Source: Arthrobacter alkaliphilus (GTDB lineage Bacteria; Actinomycetota; Actinomycetes; Actinomycetales; Micrococcaceae). Taken from it: a stretch of DNA of 64,000 nucleotides. The position numbers were made by a program, and so were the translations under genes. This document shows positions 33,099 through 42,178 of the stretch, in pieces. The stretch lies in contig NZ_JAKEEC010000007.1 of the NCBI RefSeq assembly GCF_021483235.1, positions 62,001-126,000 on the forward strand. Direction: 5' to 3'. Positions within the stretch are counted from its first letter, which is position 1. Each line of letters starts with the position of its first letter. The notes below the pieces were generated by a model. That model was not told the origin of the DNA. It saw only the letters and a program-made list of their open reading frames with translations, and did not search any database.

Positions 33099-34291
33099 GC
33101 GGCCGCTGCCTCGAGCAGGATCGTGGTACCGCGCCCGGGGGCGGAAAAGACCCCGGCACGTCCACCGGCATCGCGCATCCGTGCCAAAACCGATTCCTTG
33201 ACACCCAGCCTGTCAGTGGGGAGTTCCAAGGGGTCAAATCCACAACCGGAATCGCTCACGACCACTGACACGTGATCCGAAGTCCGGGACAGCAGGACAT
33301 CCACATGTCCCGAGGCGGCGTGCCTGTCGGCGTTCAGGATGCATTCATCCACGGCCGCCAACAAGGCGGCCTGGACGGGCCCGGGGAGCGGTCCGGTCGT
33401 CCCGTGGATCTCCACGCGGAAGCCGTCCCTTGCGCGGTTCTCGGCGATGCGCCGCAGCAGGACTGTGAGTTCGCCGGGTTCCGGTGCGTCAGCGGGCGGA
33501 GCGTCAATGTCGACGCCGGTCCATCCAAGCAGCGGGAGTCCCGGCCCAGCGGCCGCTCCCGTGGAGGCCGCCGTTCGCGAGGAGGCGCCGCCGTCGAGCA
33601 TTTCCCGCAGTTCCTTCGACGTGAGACCGGCGCCCTGGCGGCCGATGACGGTGAGGGTGCGCAAGGCGGTGTCATGCAAATGCCTCGTCTTCCAAGCCAC
33701 GGCGCTGCGCCGGTTCTGTGCCACGACGTGGGCTGCGACCGACTCTTGGCGGACGGCAAAATCTCCCCAGTACAGGGCCAATGCCCGTGGCCCGCCAAGC
33801 CGCATCGCCAACGTGATGGTCCAGCTCGCCGCGAGTATGGCAGCGCTCACGGGACGGACGCCTACCACCGAGGCTGAGATCACCGCGTACCCCAGAACGA
33901 GAAGGAATGCCACAAAGGTGAAGAGGATCGAGCGCCAGGTATTGCGCATCGAGAGGACGAGGACCGAACTGGCCGAGAGGACCAGGGTGTACGAGAGGAA
34001 AACGGGGTCGAACTCGTCGCGCTGTTCCGAGCCCAATAGTTCCGCAAGGAGGATCAGCCCGAGCAGAACGACAAGGCGCCGGGGCCACGCATCAGAGCGG
34101 AGCATGAGTGCGAAGCAAACCAGCACGGCCGCCAGGACCAGGTACGCGCCAACGAATTCCCAGAACTCAAGCCGCTCGGCCGCGGCGAGGAACAGGCTTG
34201 AGGCCGTGGTGATGCTCAACCCGAGGAGGGTTCCGTATTTCGACACCACATCGGGGCGGCGCGTGCTCCACGCCCCTTGTCTTAACCGCAT
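33095..34291 (-). CDS. NarX/DesK-type sensor histidine kinase
   Basis: 398 residues: about six membrane helices (35-185), then the HisKA_3 motif TRHLHDTALRTLTVIGRQG with His as phosphorylation site, and a C-terminal ATPase domain with DECILNADRHAASGH (N-box), VSDSGCGFDP and GVFSAPGRGTTI. The start is ATG 34291 with GAAGGAA upstream; longer frames overlap the helicase promoter. Such kinases normally pair with LuxR-type regulators like the third gene, although the receiver there lacks the Asp. Confidence 0.85.
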   Translation of the reverse strand: MRLRQGAWSTRRPDVVSKYGTLLGLSITTASSLFLAAAERLEFWEFVGAYLVLAAVLVCFALMLRSDAWPRRLVVLLGLILLAELLGSEQRDEFDPVFLSYTLVLSASSVLVLSMRNTWRSILFTFVAFLLVLGYAVISASVVGVRPVSAAILAASWTITLAMRLGGPRALALYWGDFAVRQESVAAHVVAQNRRSAVAWKTRHLHDTALRTLTVIGRQGAGLTSKELREMLDGGASSRTAASTGAAAGPGLPLLGWTGVDIDAPPADAPEPGELTVLLRRIAENRARDGFRVEIHGTTGPLPGPVQAALLAAVDECILNADRHAASGHVDVLLSRTSDHVSVVVSDSGCGFDPLELPTDRLGVKESVLARMRDAGGRAGVFSAPGRGTTILLEAAAA

Positions 34292-34466
34292 GCCGTTCCT
34301 TCGGACTGTCCGGCGAGCCAGCGAACTCGTAGCTCCTAAGAAGCATAATTCGGAGGGCACTTCGGAGCCGCGGTATTTCCCGACTGGACACTTTTTTGAC
34401 GCGGCCCCGGAGGAGATTCGTGCCGGTCCATCAGTGTCAGGGGCACCGCCTAGACTGGTAAACACC

Positions 34467-37043
34467 ATGGATATGTTGTTTGACCCGTACGCGGATGGCC
34501 CCTTCAAAGCGGCAAGCCGAGCTGCCGCCAAGGCCGCACCGGCCATGCTTGCACGCGCCGGAAGCGGTCCCGCGTCCGGCGGCCCTGTGTCTGGTGGGGC
34601 TGTGCCTGGCGGTCCTGTGCCCGGTGGATCTGGATCTGGTGGGCCTGCGTCCTGGGGCGGCGCGCCCGACGGCGGGCGGGAAGGCAGCCATGCGGGTCTG
34701 CCCGCGTCGGAGGCATTGCTCGAAGGGTTGAACCCGCAGCAGGAGGAAGCCGTCAAACATGCCGGCAGCCCATTGCTGATCGTCGCGGGAGCGGGTTCAG
34801 GCAAAACCCGGGTGCTGTCGAACCGCATCGCGTACCTGATCGCGACCAGGCGTGCCCACCACGGCGAAATCCTGGCCATCACCTTCACCAACAAGGCTGC
34901 CGCGGAAATGCGGGAACGCATCGAAGCCCTCGTAGGTGCCCGCGCCAAGGCCATGTGGATCTCCACGTTCCACTCCTCTTGCGTGCGCATCCTGCGCCGC
35001 GAGGCTGCCAACGTTGGCCTGAACTCCAACTTCTCCATTTACGACTCCGCGGACTCCCTGCGCCTCATCACCCTCGTGGCGAAGAACCTGGACCTTGACC
35101 CCAAAAAGTTCGCGCCCAAAGCGATCCAGCACAAGATCTCGGCCCTCAAGAATGAGCTCATCGACGCCGACGATTTCGCGTCGGCCGCCAACCACAACGA
35201 GCCCTTCGAACAGGCCGTGGCTGAGGTGTTCAAGGGCTACACGCAGCGGCTCCGCCAAGCCAACGCACTGGACTTCGATGACCTCATTGCCGAAACGGTC
35301 TACATGTTCCGGGCCTTCCCGGCGCTCGCCGAGTCCTACAGGCGGCGTTTCCGGCACGTCCTCGTGGACGAATACCAGGACACCAACAACGCACAGTACG
35401 CATTGGTCCGCGAAATCGTCGGTGAGGGTCCCCAGGCGAGCGAGCTGACCGTCGTCGGCGACTCAGACCAGTCCATCTACGCGTTCCGCGGTGCGGACAT
35501 CCGCAACATCGTCGAATTCGAAAAGGATTACCCGGAAGCCCGCACCATCAAGTTGGAGCAGAACTACCGCTCCACCCAGAACATCCTGAGCGCGGCCAAC
35601 TCAGTCATTTCGCGCAATCCCAACCGCCCGGACAAGAAACTCTGGACGGCCGAGGGCGACGGCGAGAAGATCATCGGCTACGTGGGGGAGAACGAGCACG
35701 ACGAAGCCCAGTTCATCGCCAAGGAGATCGACCGGCTCCAGGACGAGGAAGGACTGCGTCCCGGCGACGTCGCGATCTTCTACCGCACCAATGCCCAGTC
35801 CCGTTCCATTGAAGACGTCCTGGTCCGGGTGGGGCTGCCGTACAAAGTGGTGGGCGGCACCCGCTTCTACGAGCGCAAGGAAATCAAGGACGCCCTCGCG
35901 TACCTTCGGGTCCTGGTGAACCCGGACGACGACGTCAACCTGCGTCGGGTCCTCAACGAACCCAAGCGTGGAATCGGCGATCGTGCTGAAGGCGCCGTGG
36001 CCGCCCTCGCCGAGCGGGAGCGCACCTCGTTCATGGCTGCGGCCCGCAAGGCGGACCAGGCTCCCGGCATGGCCACCCGCTCCGTGAACGCGGTTCTCGG
36101 CTTCGTGAAACTCCTGGATGACCTGGCCGAAGTGGCTTCGGGATCCGGGGCCGCCGCAGCTTTGGAAGCCGTACTGGAACAGACGGGGTACCTTGCCGGG
36201 CTCCGTGCCAGTAACGATCCCCAGGACGAATCCCGTGTGGAAAACCTCGCCGAACTGGTGGCGGTGGTCCGCGAATACGAGCGGGACAACCCCGAAGGCT
36301 CACTGGGTGAGTTCCTGGAGCAAGTCTCCCTCGTAGCCGATGCCGACCAGATCCCGGACGCTCCCGAGGGATCCTCCGAGGACGCTGCCGCCGCCGTCGC
36401 GGAGGCCAAACGGATGGGCGTGGTCACGCTCATGACCCTCCACACAGCCAAGGGCCTGGAATTCCCCGTGGTCTTCCTGACCGGCATGGAGCACGGGCTG
36501 TTCCCGCATCAGCGGTCCGCAACCGATCCGAAGGAATTGGCAGAAGAGCGTCGGCTGGCCTACGTAGGCCTCACCCGCGCACGGAAGCGCCTCTACGTGA
36601 CGCGTTCAGAAGTACGCAGCATGTGGGGCCAGAGCCAGTACAACCCTGCCAGCCAATTCCTCGAAGAGATTCCCACCGGACTCGTGGAGTGGAAACGCGA
36701 AGGCACCTCCCGGCAAGTGAGCGGCTGGGGCAATGCCCCCATCGATTCCGGACGCTACGGTGGCTCCTTCTGGGGAGCGGGTACCTCCCGCGGGGCTGCA
36801 GCCAGCGCTACGGCGGGCTTCGACGCCGACGTGCCGGCCGCCGTCGTACGCAATCGGGTCCAACCGCAGAAGGAAGTGATCGCCGTCGTCGTGGGCGACA
36901 AGGTGAACCACACGAGCTTCGGCAACGGCACCGTGATCGGCGTCGAAGGTGCCGGAGACAAGACCGTGGCGAAGGTGAAGTTCGACGTCGGTGAGAAGCG
37001 GCTGCTGTTGCGTTACGCGCCGCTGACCAAACTGGATTCGTAG
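34467..37043 (+). CDS. pcrA: ATP-dependent DNA helicase PcrA/UvrD
   Basis: 858 residues, superfamily 1A 3'-5' helicase for excision repair, replication restart and displacement of recombinases. Motifs: Q-motif LNPQQEEAV, Walker A AGAGSGKTR (about residue 110), AITFTNKAA, DEYQDTN, GDSDQSIYAFRGAD, LEQNYRST, TLHTAKGLEFPVVF, and YVGLTRAR. The C-terminus has the Tudor-like segment VNHTSFGNGTVIGVEG. The first ~85 residues are unusual: a Gly/Ser/Pro-rich stretch between residues 32 and 72. ATG 34467 follows TAGACT (34451) by 10 nt, so the leader is very short. In this type of genome it precedes sucCD, as here. Confidence 0.95.
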   Translation: MDMLFDPYADGPFKAASRAAAKAAPAMLARAGSGPASGGPVSGGAVPGGPVPGGSGSGGPASWGGAPDGGREGSHAGLPASEALLEGLNPQQEEAVKHAGSPLLIVAGAGSGKTRVLSNRIAYLIATRRAHHGEILAITFTNKAAAEMRERIEALVGARAKAMWISTFHSSCVRILRREAANVGLNSNFSIYDSADSLRLITLVAKNLDLDPKKFAPKAIQHKISALKNELIDADDFASAANHNEPFEQAVAEVFKGYTQRLRQANALDFDDLIAETVYMFRAFPALAESYRRRFRHVLVDEYQDTNNAQYALVREIVGEGPQASELTVVGDSDQSIYAFRGADIRNIVEFEKDYPEARTIKLEQNYRSTQNILSAANSVISRNPNRPDKKLWTAEGDGEKIIGYVGENEHDEAQFIAKEIDRLQDEEGLRPGDVAIFYRTNAQSRSIEDVLVRVGLPYKVVGGTRFYERKEIKDALAYLRVLVNPDDDVNLRRVLNEPKRGIGDRAEGAVAALAERERTSFMAAARKADQAPGMATRSVNAVLGFVKLLDDLAEVASGSGAAAALEAVLEQTGYLAGLRASNDPQDESRVENLAELVAVVREYERDNPEGSLGEFLEQVSLVADADQIPDAPEGSSEDAAAAVAEAKRMGVVTLMTLHTAKGLEFPVVFLTGMEHGLFPHQRSATDPKELAEERRLAYVGLTRARKRLYVTRSEVRSMWGQSQYNPASQFLEEIPTGLVEWKREGTSRQVSGWGNAPIDSGRYGGSFWGAGTSRGAAASATAGFDADVPAAVVRNRVQPQKEVIAVVVGDKVNHTSFGNGTVIGVEGAGDKTVAKVKFDVGEKRLLLRYAPLTKLDS

Positions 37044-37058
37044 CGGCTGATAGGCCGG

Positions 37059-37083
37059 AAAACCGCGTCATATAGCGGTTTTT
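37059..37083 (+). terminator. Rho-independent terminator after pcrA
   Basis: AAAACCGC (37059-37066) pairs with GCGGTTTT (37075-37082), loop GTCATATA, ending in TTTTT. It separates pcrA from sucC. Confidence 0.85.
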
Positions 37084-37156
37084 CTACGGCTGATAGAAGT
37101 GTGTGGTTACTCACTTAACGGGTACTGTAGAACCGGCTGCCCTCCCCGGGGGGCTA

Positions 37157-37174
37157 AAGTTCCGAGAGGAACTT
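37157..37174. promoter_or_regulatory. Inverted repeat in the sucCD leader
   Basis: AAGTTCC-GAGA-GGAACTT is a perfect 7-bp dyad 120 bp ahead of sucC. The 37084-37294 gap has no gene; besides this dyad a GTGACCG/CGGTCAC pair lies at 37182 and 37236. Either could be an operator or leader structure; neither is matched to a known factor. Confidence 0.35.
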
Positions 37175-37294
37175 GCGTAATGTGACCGGTTGCCTGGCGG
37201 CCGCGCGATGCGCACCTATCCGCAGTCGGATGTCGCGGTCACCGTGGTTTCCGGCTGTACCGAAACCTACTTCGACGTAGAAGGACACTAAACC

Positions 37295-38464
37295 GTGGAC
37301 CTGTTTGAATATCAGGCGCGCGATATGTTCGAAGCGCACGGTGTACCCGTGCTCGCCGGCATCGTGGCGCACACTCCTGAAGAAGCAAAGGCTGCTGCCG
37401 AGAACATTGGCGGCGTGACCGTCGTCAAGGCGCAGGTAAAGGTCGGTGGCCGTGGCAAGGCCGGCGGTGTCAAGGTCGCAAAGTCCGCCGACGAGGCGTT
37501 TGAGCACGCTACCAACATCCTTGGCATGGACATCAAGGGCCACACCGTCAACAAGGTCATGATCGCCCAGGGCGCCGACATTGCTGAGGAATACTACTTC
37601 TCCGTCCTGCTGGACCGGGCGAACCGCAACTACCTGGCCATGTGCTCGGTAGAAGGCGGCATGGAAATCGAGCAGCTTGCCGTGGAGCGTCCCGAGGCGC
37701 TCGCCAAGGTGGCCATCGATCCAGCCGTCGGCATCGACCAGGCCAAGGCCGACGAAATCGTCGACGCTGCCGGCTTCTCCGAAGAACTGCGCGGCAAGGT
37801 TGCTTCCGTCATCCTGAAGCTCTGGGACGTCTTCAAGAAGGAAGACGCAACCCTGGTGGAGGTCAACCCGCTGGTCAAGACCGGCGCTGGCGACATCGTT
37901 GCGCTTGACGGCAAGGTCTCGCTGGACGAGAACGCGAGCTTCCGCCACGTCCACCACAGCGAACTTGAGGACAAGGAAGCAGCTGACCCGCTCGAGGCAA
38001 AGGCCAAGGCGCAGGACCTCAACTACGTGAAGCTTGACGGCTCGGTCGGCATCATCGGCAACGGCGCCGGTCTTGTGATGTCCACCCTCGACGTCGTTGC
38101 TTACGCAGGCGAGAACCACGGTAACGTCAAGCCGGCCAACTTCCTGGACATCGGCGGTGGAGCCTCCGCTGAGGTCATGGCCGCCGGCTTGGACGTCATT
38201 CTCGGCGACGAGCAGGTCAAGAGCGTTTTCGTGAACGTCTTCGGTGGAATCACCGCGTGTGACGCTGTGGCAAAGGGCATCGTCGGCGCACTGGCCGAGC
38301 TCGGCTCCAACGCCAACAAGCCGCTGGTTGTCCGTCTCGATGGCAACAACGTCGAAGAGGGCCGCCGCATCCTTGCCGAGGCCAACCACCCGCTGGTTAC
38401 CCTGGCAGCCACCATGGACGAGGGCGCCGACAAGGCCGCCGAGCTCGCCAACGCAGCTAAGTAA
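37295..38464 (+). CDS. sucC: Succinyl-CoA ligase, ADP-forming, beta subunit
   Basis: 389 residues, usual SucC length. With SucD it converts succinyl-CoA to succinate with nucleotide triphosphate formation in the TCA cycle. It opens [19 protein letters not shown], has the ATP-grasp segments [16 protein letters not shown] and EVNPLV, and the C-terminal ligase domain with [12 protein letters not shown] and [10 protein letters not shown]. The start is GTG with AAGGAC 9 nt upstream. SucD follows after 13 bp. Confidence 0.96.
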   Translation: MDLFEYQARDMFEAHGVPVLAGIVAHTPEEAKAAAENIGGVTVVKAQVKVGGRGKAGGVKVAKSADEAFEHATNILGMDIKGHTVNKVMIAQGADIAEEYYFSVLLDRANRNYLAMCSVEGGMEIEQLAVERPEALAKVAIDPAVGIDQAKADEIVDAAGFSEELRGKVASVILKLWDVFKKEDATLVEVNPLVKTGAGDIVALDGKVSLDENASFRHVHHSELEDKEAADPLEAKAKAQDLNYVKLDGSVGIIGNGAGLVMSTLDVVAYAGENHGNVKPANFLDIGGGASAEVMAAGLDVILGDEQVKSVFVNVFGGITACDAVAKGIVGALAELGSNANKPLVVRLDGNNVEEGRRILAEANHPLVTLAATMDEGADKAAELANAAK

Positions 38465-38477
38465 GGGACGCAGGACT

Positions 38478-39380
38478 ATGTCTATCTACCTCAACAAAGA
38501 CTCCAAGGTCATCGTCCAGGGCATCACCGGCGGCGAAGGCACCAAGCACACCGCCCTGATGCTCAAGGCCGGCACCAACATCGTCGGCGGCGTCAACGCC
38601 CGCAAGGCAGGCACCACGGTGCTGCACGGCGACAAGGAAATCACCGTCTTCGGCACCGTCAAGGAAGCCATTGCGGAAACCGGCGCCGACGTCTCCATCG
38701 TCTTCGTTCCGCCGGCATTCACCAAGGCCGCCGTGGTTGAAGCCATCGAAGCAGGCATCGGCCTGGTTGTCGTCATCACCGAAGGCGTGCCGGTTCAGGA
38801 CTCCGCCGAGTTCTGGGCACTGGCCCAGGCCACGGTGGACGCCGACGGTAACCAGATCACCCGCATCATCGGCCCGAACTGCCCCGGCATCATCACCCCG
38901 GGCGAAGCCCTGGTTGGCATCACCCCGGCAAACATCACGGGCAAGGGCCCCATCGGCTTGGTTTCCAAGTCCGGTACCTTGACCTACCAGATGATGTACG
39001 AACTGCGCGACCTTGGCTTCTCCACTGCGATTGGCATCGGCGGCGACCCCATCATCGGCACCACGCACATCGACGCCCTGGCCGCTTTCGAGGCTGACCC
39101 GGAGACCAAGGCGATCGTCATGATCGGTGAAATCGGTGGCGACGCTGAAGAGCGCGCAGCCGACTTCATCAAGGCCAACGTCACCAAGCCGGTTGTCGGC
39201 TACGTCGCGGGCTTCACCGCTCCCGAGGGCAAGACCATGGGCCACGCAGGCGCCATTGTCTCCGGCTCCGCGGGCACGGCCCAGGCCAAGAAGGAAGCCC
39301 TCGAAGCCGCAGGCGTGAAGGTCGGCAAGACGCCGTCCGAGACCGCCAAGCTCCTCCGCGAGGTCTACGCAGCCCTGTAG
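38478..39380 (+). CDS. sucD: Succinyl-CoA ligase, ADP-forming, alpha subunit
   Basis: 300 residues. The CoA-binding N-terminal half has [20 protein letters not shown] and [12 protein letters not shown]; the C-terminal half carries the phosphohistidine in [20 protein letters not shown] 38478 is chosen over earlier in-frame starts inside sucC since it begins [15 protein letters not shown], the normal N-terminus. It forms an operon with sucC and is closed by the very strong hairpin at 39396-39440. Confidence 0.96.
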   Translation: MSIYLNKDSKVIVQGITGGEGTKHTALMLKAGTNIVGGVNARKAGTTVLHGDKEITVFGTVKEAIAETGADVSIVFVPPAFTKAAVVEAIEAGIGLVVVITEGVPVQDSAEFWALAQATVDADGNQITRIIGPNCPGIITPGEALVGITPANITGKGPIGLVSKSGTLTYQMMYELRDLGFSTAIGIGGDPIIGTTHIDALAAFEADPETKAIVMIGEIGGDAEERAADFIKANVTKPVVGYVAGFTAPEGKTMGHAGAIVSGSAGTAQAKKEALEAAGVKVGKTPSETAKLLREVYAAL

Positions 39381-39395
39381 TTCCAAAAGCACGCC

Positions 39396-39447
39396 CGACG
39401 GCGGCTGTCACCTTCCCCTGGGAGGTGACAGCCGCCGTCGTTGTTTA
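39396..39447 (+). terminator. Strong terminator after sucD
   Basis: A perfect 18-bp stem (39396-39413 with 39423-39440) around a 9-nt loop, followed by TTGTTTA. Confidence 0.9.
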
Positions 39448-39452
39448 ACGGC

Positions 39453-39540
39453 ACGCCCGGTCAGGTTTGGTGGGTTTTCTTGTGACGCCCGGTCAGGTTT
39501 GGTGGGTTCGCTTGCGACGCCCGGTCAGGTTTGGTGGGCG
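39453..39540 (+). repeat. Three 32-bp tandem repeats
   Basis: ACGCCCGGTCAGGTTTGGTG begins at 39453, 39485 and 39517, so the unit is 32 bp with a 22-24-bp conserved core. It is not CRISPR: the gaps are only about 9 bp and similar to each other. Confidence 0.9.
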
Positions 39541-39735
39541 AGCGTGGGTCTTTTGGGCTCGATATCCCGTCTATGACATTCTGCTCAATCATTCGAATGG
39601 ACCAACCGCAGAGTAGCGAAACCGCGGGACCTGCGCTGTCGGCGGACCGAATGATCCAGCAGAATGCGACGTCGGCCCTTCTTGCCACGCGCCGGTCACG
39701 ACCGGTGCGTCTTTGGTCCGACCCGCCCACCTAGG
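39530..39735. repeat. Inverted-repeat element, possible miniature mobile element
   Basis: CATTCTGCT-N2-ATCATTCG (about 39579-39597) recurs as its inverse complement CGAATGAT-N2-AGCAGAATG (about 39648-39666), and the outer ends read GGTGGGCG and CGCCCACC. No convincing protein is encoded. Together with the flanking direct repeats this looks like a small non-autonomous element or a degraded insertion. The whole 39448-40089 stretch contains no supported gene. Confidence 0.55.
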
Positions 39736-39782
39736 TGAGTGGGGGTTGGGGTTTGGCGGTCAGAGGTGAGTGGGGGTTGGGG
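39733..39782 (+). repeat. Two direct repeats AGGTGAGTGGGGGTTGGGG
   Basis: Identical 19-bp copies start at 39733 and 39764, spacing 31 bp, immediately right of the inverted-repeat element. Confidence 0.85.
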
Positions 39783-39800
39783 CGCTTCGGGCCGTTAGTA

Positions 39801-39810
39801 TGTTAGGACA
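39801..39810. promoter_or_regulatory. TGTTAGGACA, candidate iol operator site 1
   Basis: Matches the decamer TG(A/T)(C/T)AG(G/T)ACA that recurs at 40075, 40091 and 49335. The flanks AT and AACT are also shared with the 40075 site. It lies about 415 bp before iolC. Confidence 0.45.
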
Positions 39811-40074
39811 AACTGCGCAGAGGAAGGCGGGCGGCCTGCGTTCGAATCGACGTCCACTAGGCTGCGAACTCCGCCCGGGTTAGCGAGCGGGATGTCGACG
39901 GCGAGGGTGCGTTTCCGGGTATGTTGAAAGCGTTGCGAATGATCAATCTTTTCGGGCCGGCCGCCCCGCATGTCACTGCAGAGCTTGCCGCTCCCGCGCG
40001 GTAACTCGGGCGATTTGGCGCGGATCCAGACCCAATCCGTCGCCGAATCAAACCATCACGTTTCGTTGTAAATA

Positions 40075-40100
40075 TGTCAGTACAAACTTTTGACAGGACA
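40075..40100. promoter_or_regulatory. Twin candidate iol operators TGTCAGTACA and TGACAGGACA
   Basis: Two decamer sites at 40075-40084 and 40091-40100, 16 bp apart, the second overlapping TTGACA at 40090-40095. That TTGACA is the likely -35 box of the iolC promoter, with a weak -10 near CAAAGT at 40114-40119. A related site lies before the gntR gene of the same cluster, so that GntR-family protein is the obvious candidate binder. Confidence 0.5.
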
Positions 40101-40215
40101 TTGATTCTGGTGGCAAAGTAGTGGTTGTGTCCCTGCCCATGGGCGGGCTGGCACAGCACTGGAGCTCTCACCGTCCCCTCGAGAAGAGTTCACTACAGAA
40201 AGGTCCGCGATCACC

Positions 40216-41229
40216 GTGACCCACGAACTGCTCACCATCGGGCGCATAAGCGTCGATATCTACCCGAACGACATTGGGGTCGGACTGGAAGATGTGCAGT
40301 CCTTTGGCAAGTACCTCGGTGGATCGCCGTCGAACGTGGCTGTTGCCGCTGCCCGCCACGGCCGACGTTCCGGCGTGATCACGCGTACAGGCGATGACCC
40401 CTTCGGCGTCTACCTGCACCGGGAACTGCGCAAGTTCAACGTTGACGACTCCTTCGTGACCCCGGTACCGGGCCTCCAGACCCCCGCCACCTTCTGTGCG
40501 ATCCAACCTCCGCACGACTTCCCGCTGTACTTCTACGGACGGTTCCCGACGGCGCCGGACCTGCAGATCAAGGCCGAAGAGCTCGACCTCGAAGCCATCC
40601 GGAACGCCGGGATCTTTTGGTCAACGGTGACCGGCCTGTGCCAGGAGCCGAGCCGCGAGGCGCACATCACGGCGCACGAAGCCCGCCCCCGAAAAGGACT
40701 CAAAGAGGGCCAGTACACCATCCTGGACCTCGACTACCGGCCGATGTTCTGGGCTTCCGAGGATGAGGCCCGTGCGGAGATCGCCAAGATCCTGCCGCAC
40801 GTCACCGTGGCCATCGGCAATGACAAGGAATGTGCCGTTGCCGTGGGCGAAGGAACCCCGGACGAGCAGGCGGACCGCCTTCTGGCGGCCGGCGTCGAGA
40901 TCGCCGTCGTGAAGCTCGGCCACGACGGCGTCATGGCCAAGACCCGCACCGAGCGCGTCGTGTCCGCCCCGGTCACCGTGCAGACCGTCAACGGCCTCGG
41001 TGCGGGCGACTCCTTCGGCGGGGCGTTCTGCCATGGATTGTTGGCGGGCTGGCCCTTGGCCCAGGTCCTGGACTACGCCAACGCCGCAGGTGCGATCGTC
41101 GCCTCCCGCGTCTCGTGCGCCGACGCGATGCCGACGCCGGAGGAGGTCACCTCGTTGCTTGCAGCGCGCGGCCGCCTGACGCCCGATGGCACCTCTCACG
41201 CAGCCATTTCCGAAGGAGCAGCACGTTGA
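40216..41229 (+). CDS. iolC: 5-dehydro-2-deoxygluconokinase
   Basis: 337-residue PfkB-family kinase phosphorylating 2-deoxy-5-keto-gluconate in myo-inositol breakdown. Substrate-side motif GGSPSNVAVAAARHG near residue 36 and the ATP/anion-hole motif NGLGAGDSFGGAFCHGL near residue 255 identify it. The start is GTG after GAAAGG. The next gene begins at a TTG overlapping the iolC stop by 4 bp (TTGA), so translation is coupled. First gene of the plus-strand iol operon. Confidence 0.93.
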   Translation: MTHELLTIGRISVDIYPNDIGVGLEDVQSFGKYLGGSPSNVAVAAARHGRRSGVITRTGDDPFGVYLHRELRKFNVDDSFVTPVPGLQTPATFCAIQPPHDFPLYFYGRFPTAPDLQIKAEELDLEAIRNAGIFWSTVTGLCQEPSREAHITAHEARPRKGLKEGQYTILDLDYRPMFWASEDEARAEIAKILPHVTVAIGNDKECAVAVGEGTPDEQADRLLAAGVEIAVVKLGHDGVMAKTRTERVVSAPVTVQTVNGLGAGDSFGGAFCHGLLAGWPLAQVLDYANAAGAIVASRVSCADAMPTPEEVTSLLAARGRLTPDGTSHAAISEGAAR

Positions 41230-42173
41230 GTTTCAATGATGACCCCCGCCGGTACGAGCACCTGACTGCCATCCGTTTGGAAGATCCCGACGCCGTTTCC
41301 CGCGCCGCCGCCGCACGTCGCCGCCACCCGGGCCTGAAGTACGGGACCCAGAACTTCATCGTGGCCGCCGACCACCCGGCACGTGGTGCCTTGGCCGTTG
41401 GCAACGACCCGAAGGCGATGGCTGACCGCAGGGACCTGCTGGACCGGCTGCGGATCGCTTTGGCGAATCCCGCCGTGGACGGCGTGCTCGCGAGCCCGGA
41501 CATGATGGACGACCTGCTCCTCCTGGGTGCCCTTGAAGGCAAGCTTGTGTTCGGCTCGATGAACCGCGGCGGCCTTGCGGGGCTCGTCAACGAGATCGAT
41601 GACCGTTTCACGGGCCATACCGCAGCGGCCCTGGATGCCTTGGGCGCCGACGGCGGGAAGATGCTCGCCCGCATCTGCCTCGGGGATCCGGACACGGCCA
41701 ACATCCTCGAAGCCACGGCCAAGGCGGTGGACTCCCTCGCAGCACGCAAGCTGATCGCCATGGTGGAGCCGTTCCTGTCCGTCCGCGATGCGAACGGCAA
41801 GGTCTGCAACGATCTTTCCCCCGACGCCGTGATCAAGTCGGTCGCGATTGCGCAGGGCCTCGGTTCCACGAGCGCTTACACCTGGATGAAGCTCCCGGTC
41901 GTGGCCGAGATGGAACGCGTCATGGCCGCGACCACGCTGCCCACGGTCCTGTTGGGCGGGGACCCGGACGCGGGCCAGGACGAGGTTTTCGCCAGCTGGC
42001 AGGCTGCGCTTGCCCTCCCGGGAGTCCAAGGATTGACTGTGGGACGGACCCTTTTGTATCCGGCCGACGGCGACGTGGCCGGTGCCGTGGCCACGGCCGC
42101 ATCGCTCTTGAAGAAGACAGAGCCGCTGAAGAAACCCGAGCCGCTGAAGACACCTGCGAAAGTATCGGAGTAA
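41226..42173 (+). CDS. Cgl0159-type (beta/alpha)8-barrel protein, likely the pathway aldolase
   Basis: 315 residues. Segments GTQNFIVAADHPARGALAVG, VDGVLASPDMMDDLLLLGAL, GSMNRGGLAG, MVEPFLS, and TSAYTWMKLPVV match the Cgl0159 family, which is DeoC/FbaB-like. The Lys in WMKLPV sits where class I aldolases carry their Schiff-base lysine. A regular IolJ aldolase is not found in the cluster, so this protein may split 2-deoxy-5-keto-gluconate 6-phosphate. Start TTG 41226 with GAAGGAG. The C-terminus has a small repeat (EPLKK/EPLKT). Confidence 0.8.
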   Translation: MSFNDDPRRYEHLTAIRLEDPDAVSRAAAARRRHPGLKYGTQNFIVAADHPARGALAVGNDPKAMADRRDLLDRLRIALANPAVDGVLASPDMMDDLLLLGALEGKLVFGSMNRGGLAGLVNEIDDRFTGHTAAALDALGADGGKMLARICLGDPDTANILEATAKAVDSLAARKLIAMVEPFLSVRDANGKVCNDLSPDAVIKSVAIAQGLGSTSAYTWMKLPVVAEMERVMAATTLPTVLLGGDPDAGQDEVFASWQAALALPGVQGLTVGRTLLYPADGDVAGAVATAASLLKKTEPLKKPEPLKTPAKVSE

Positions 42174-42178
42174 GAGTC

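Noticed and set aside
39453..39540. CRISPR array
   Set aside because: Only three repeats with ~9-bp similar gaps, and no cas genes.
39838..39858. T-arm-like sequence GCGTTCGAATCGACG
   Set aside because: The stems do not pair and no cloverleaf can be formed.
39857..40171. Minus-strand frame before iolC
   Set aside because: Overlaps the iol promoter, no ribosome site, no domain.
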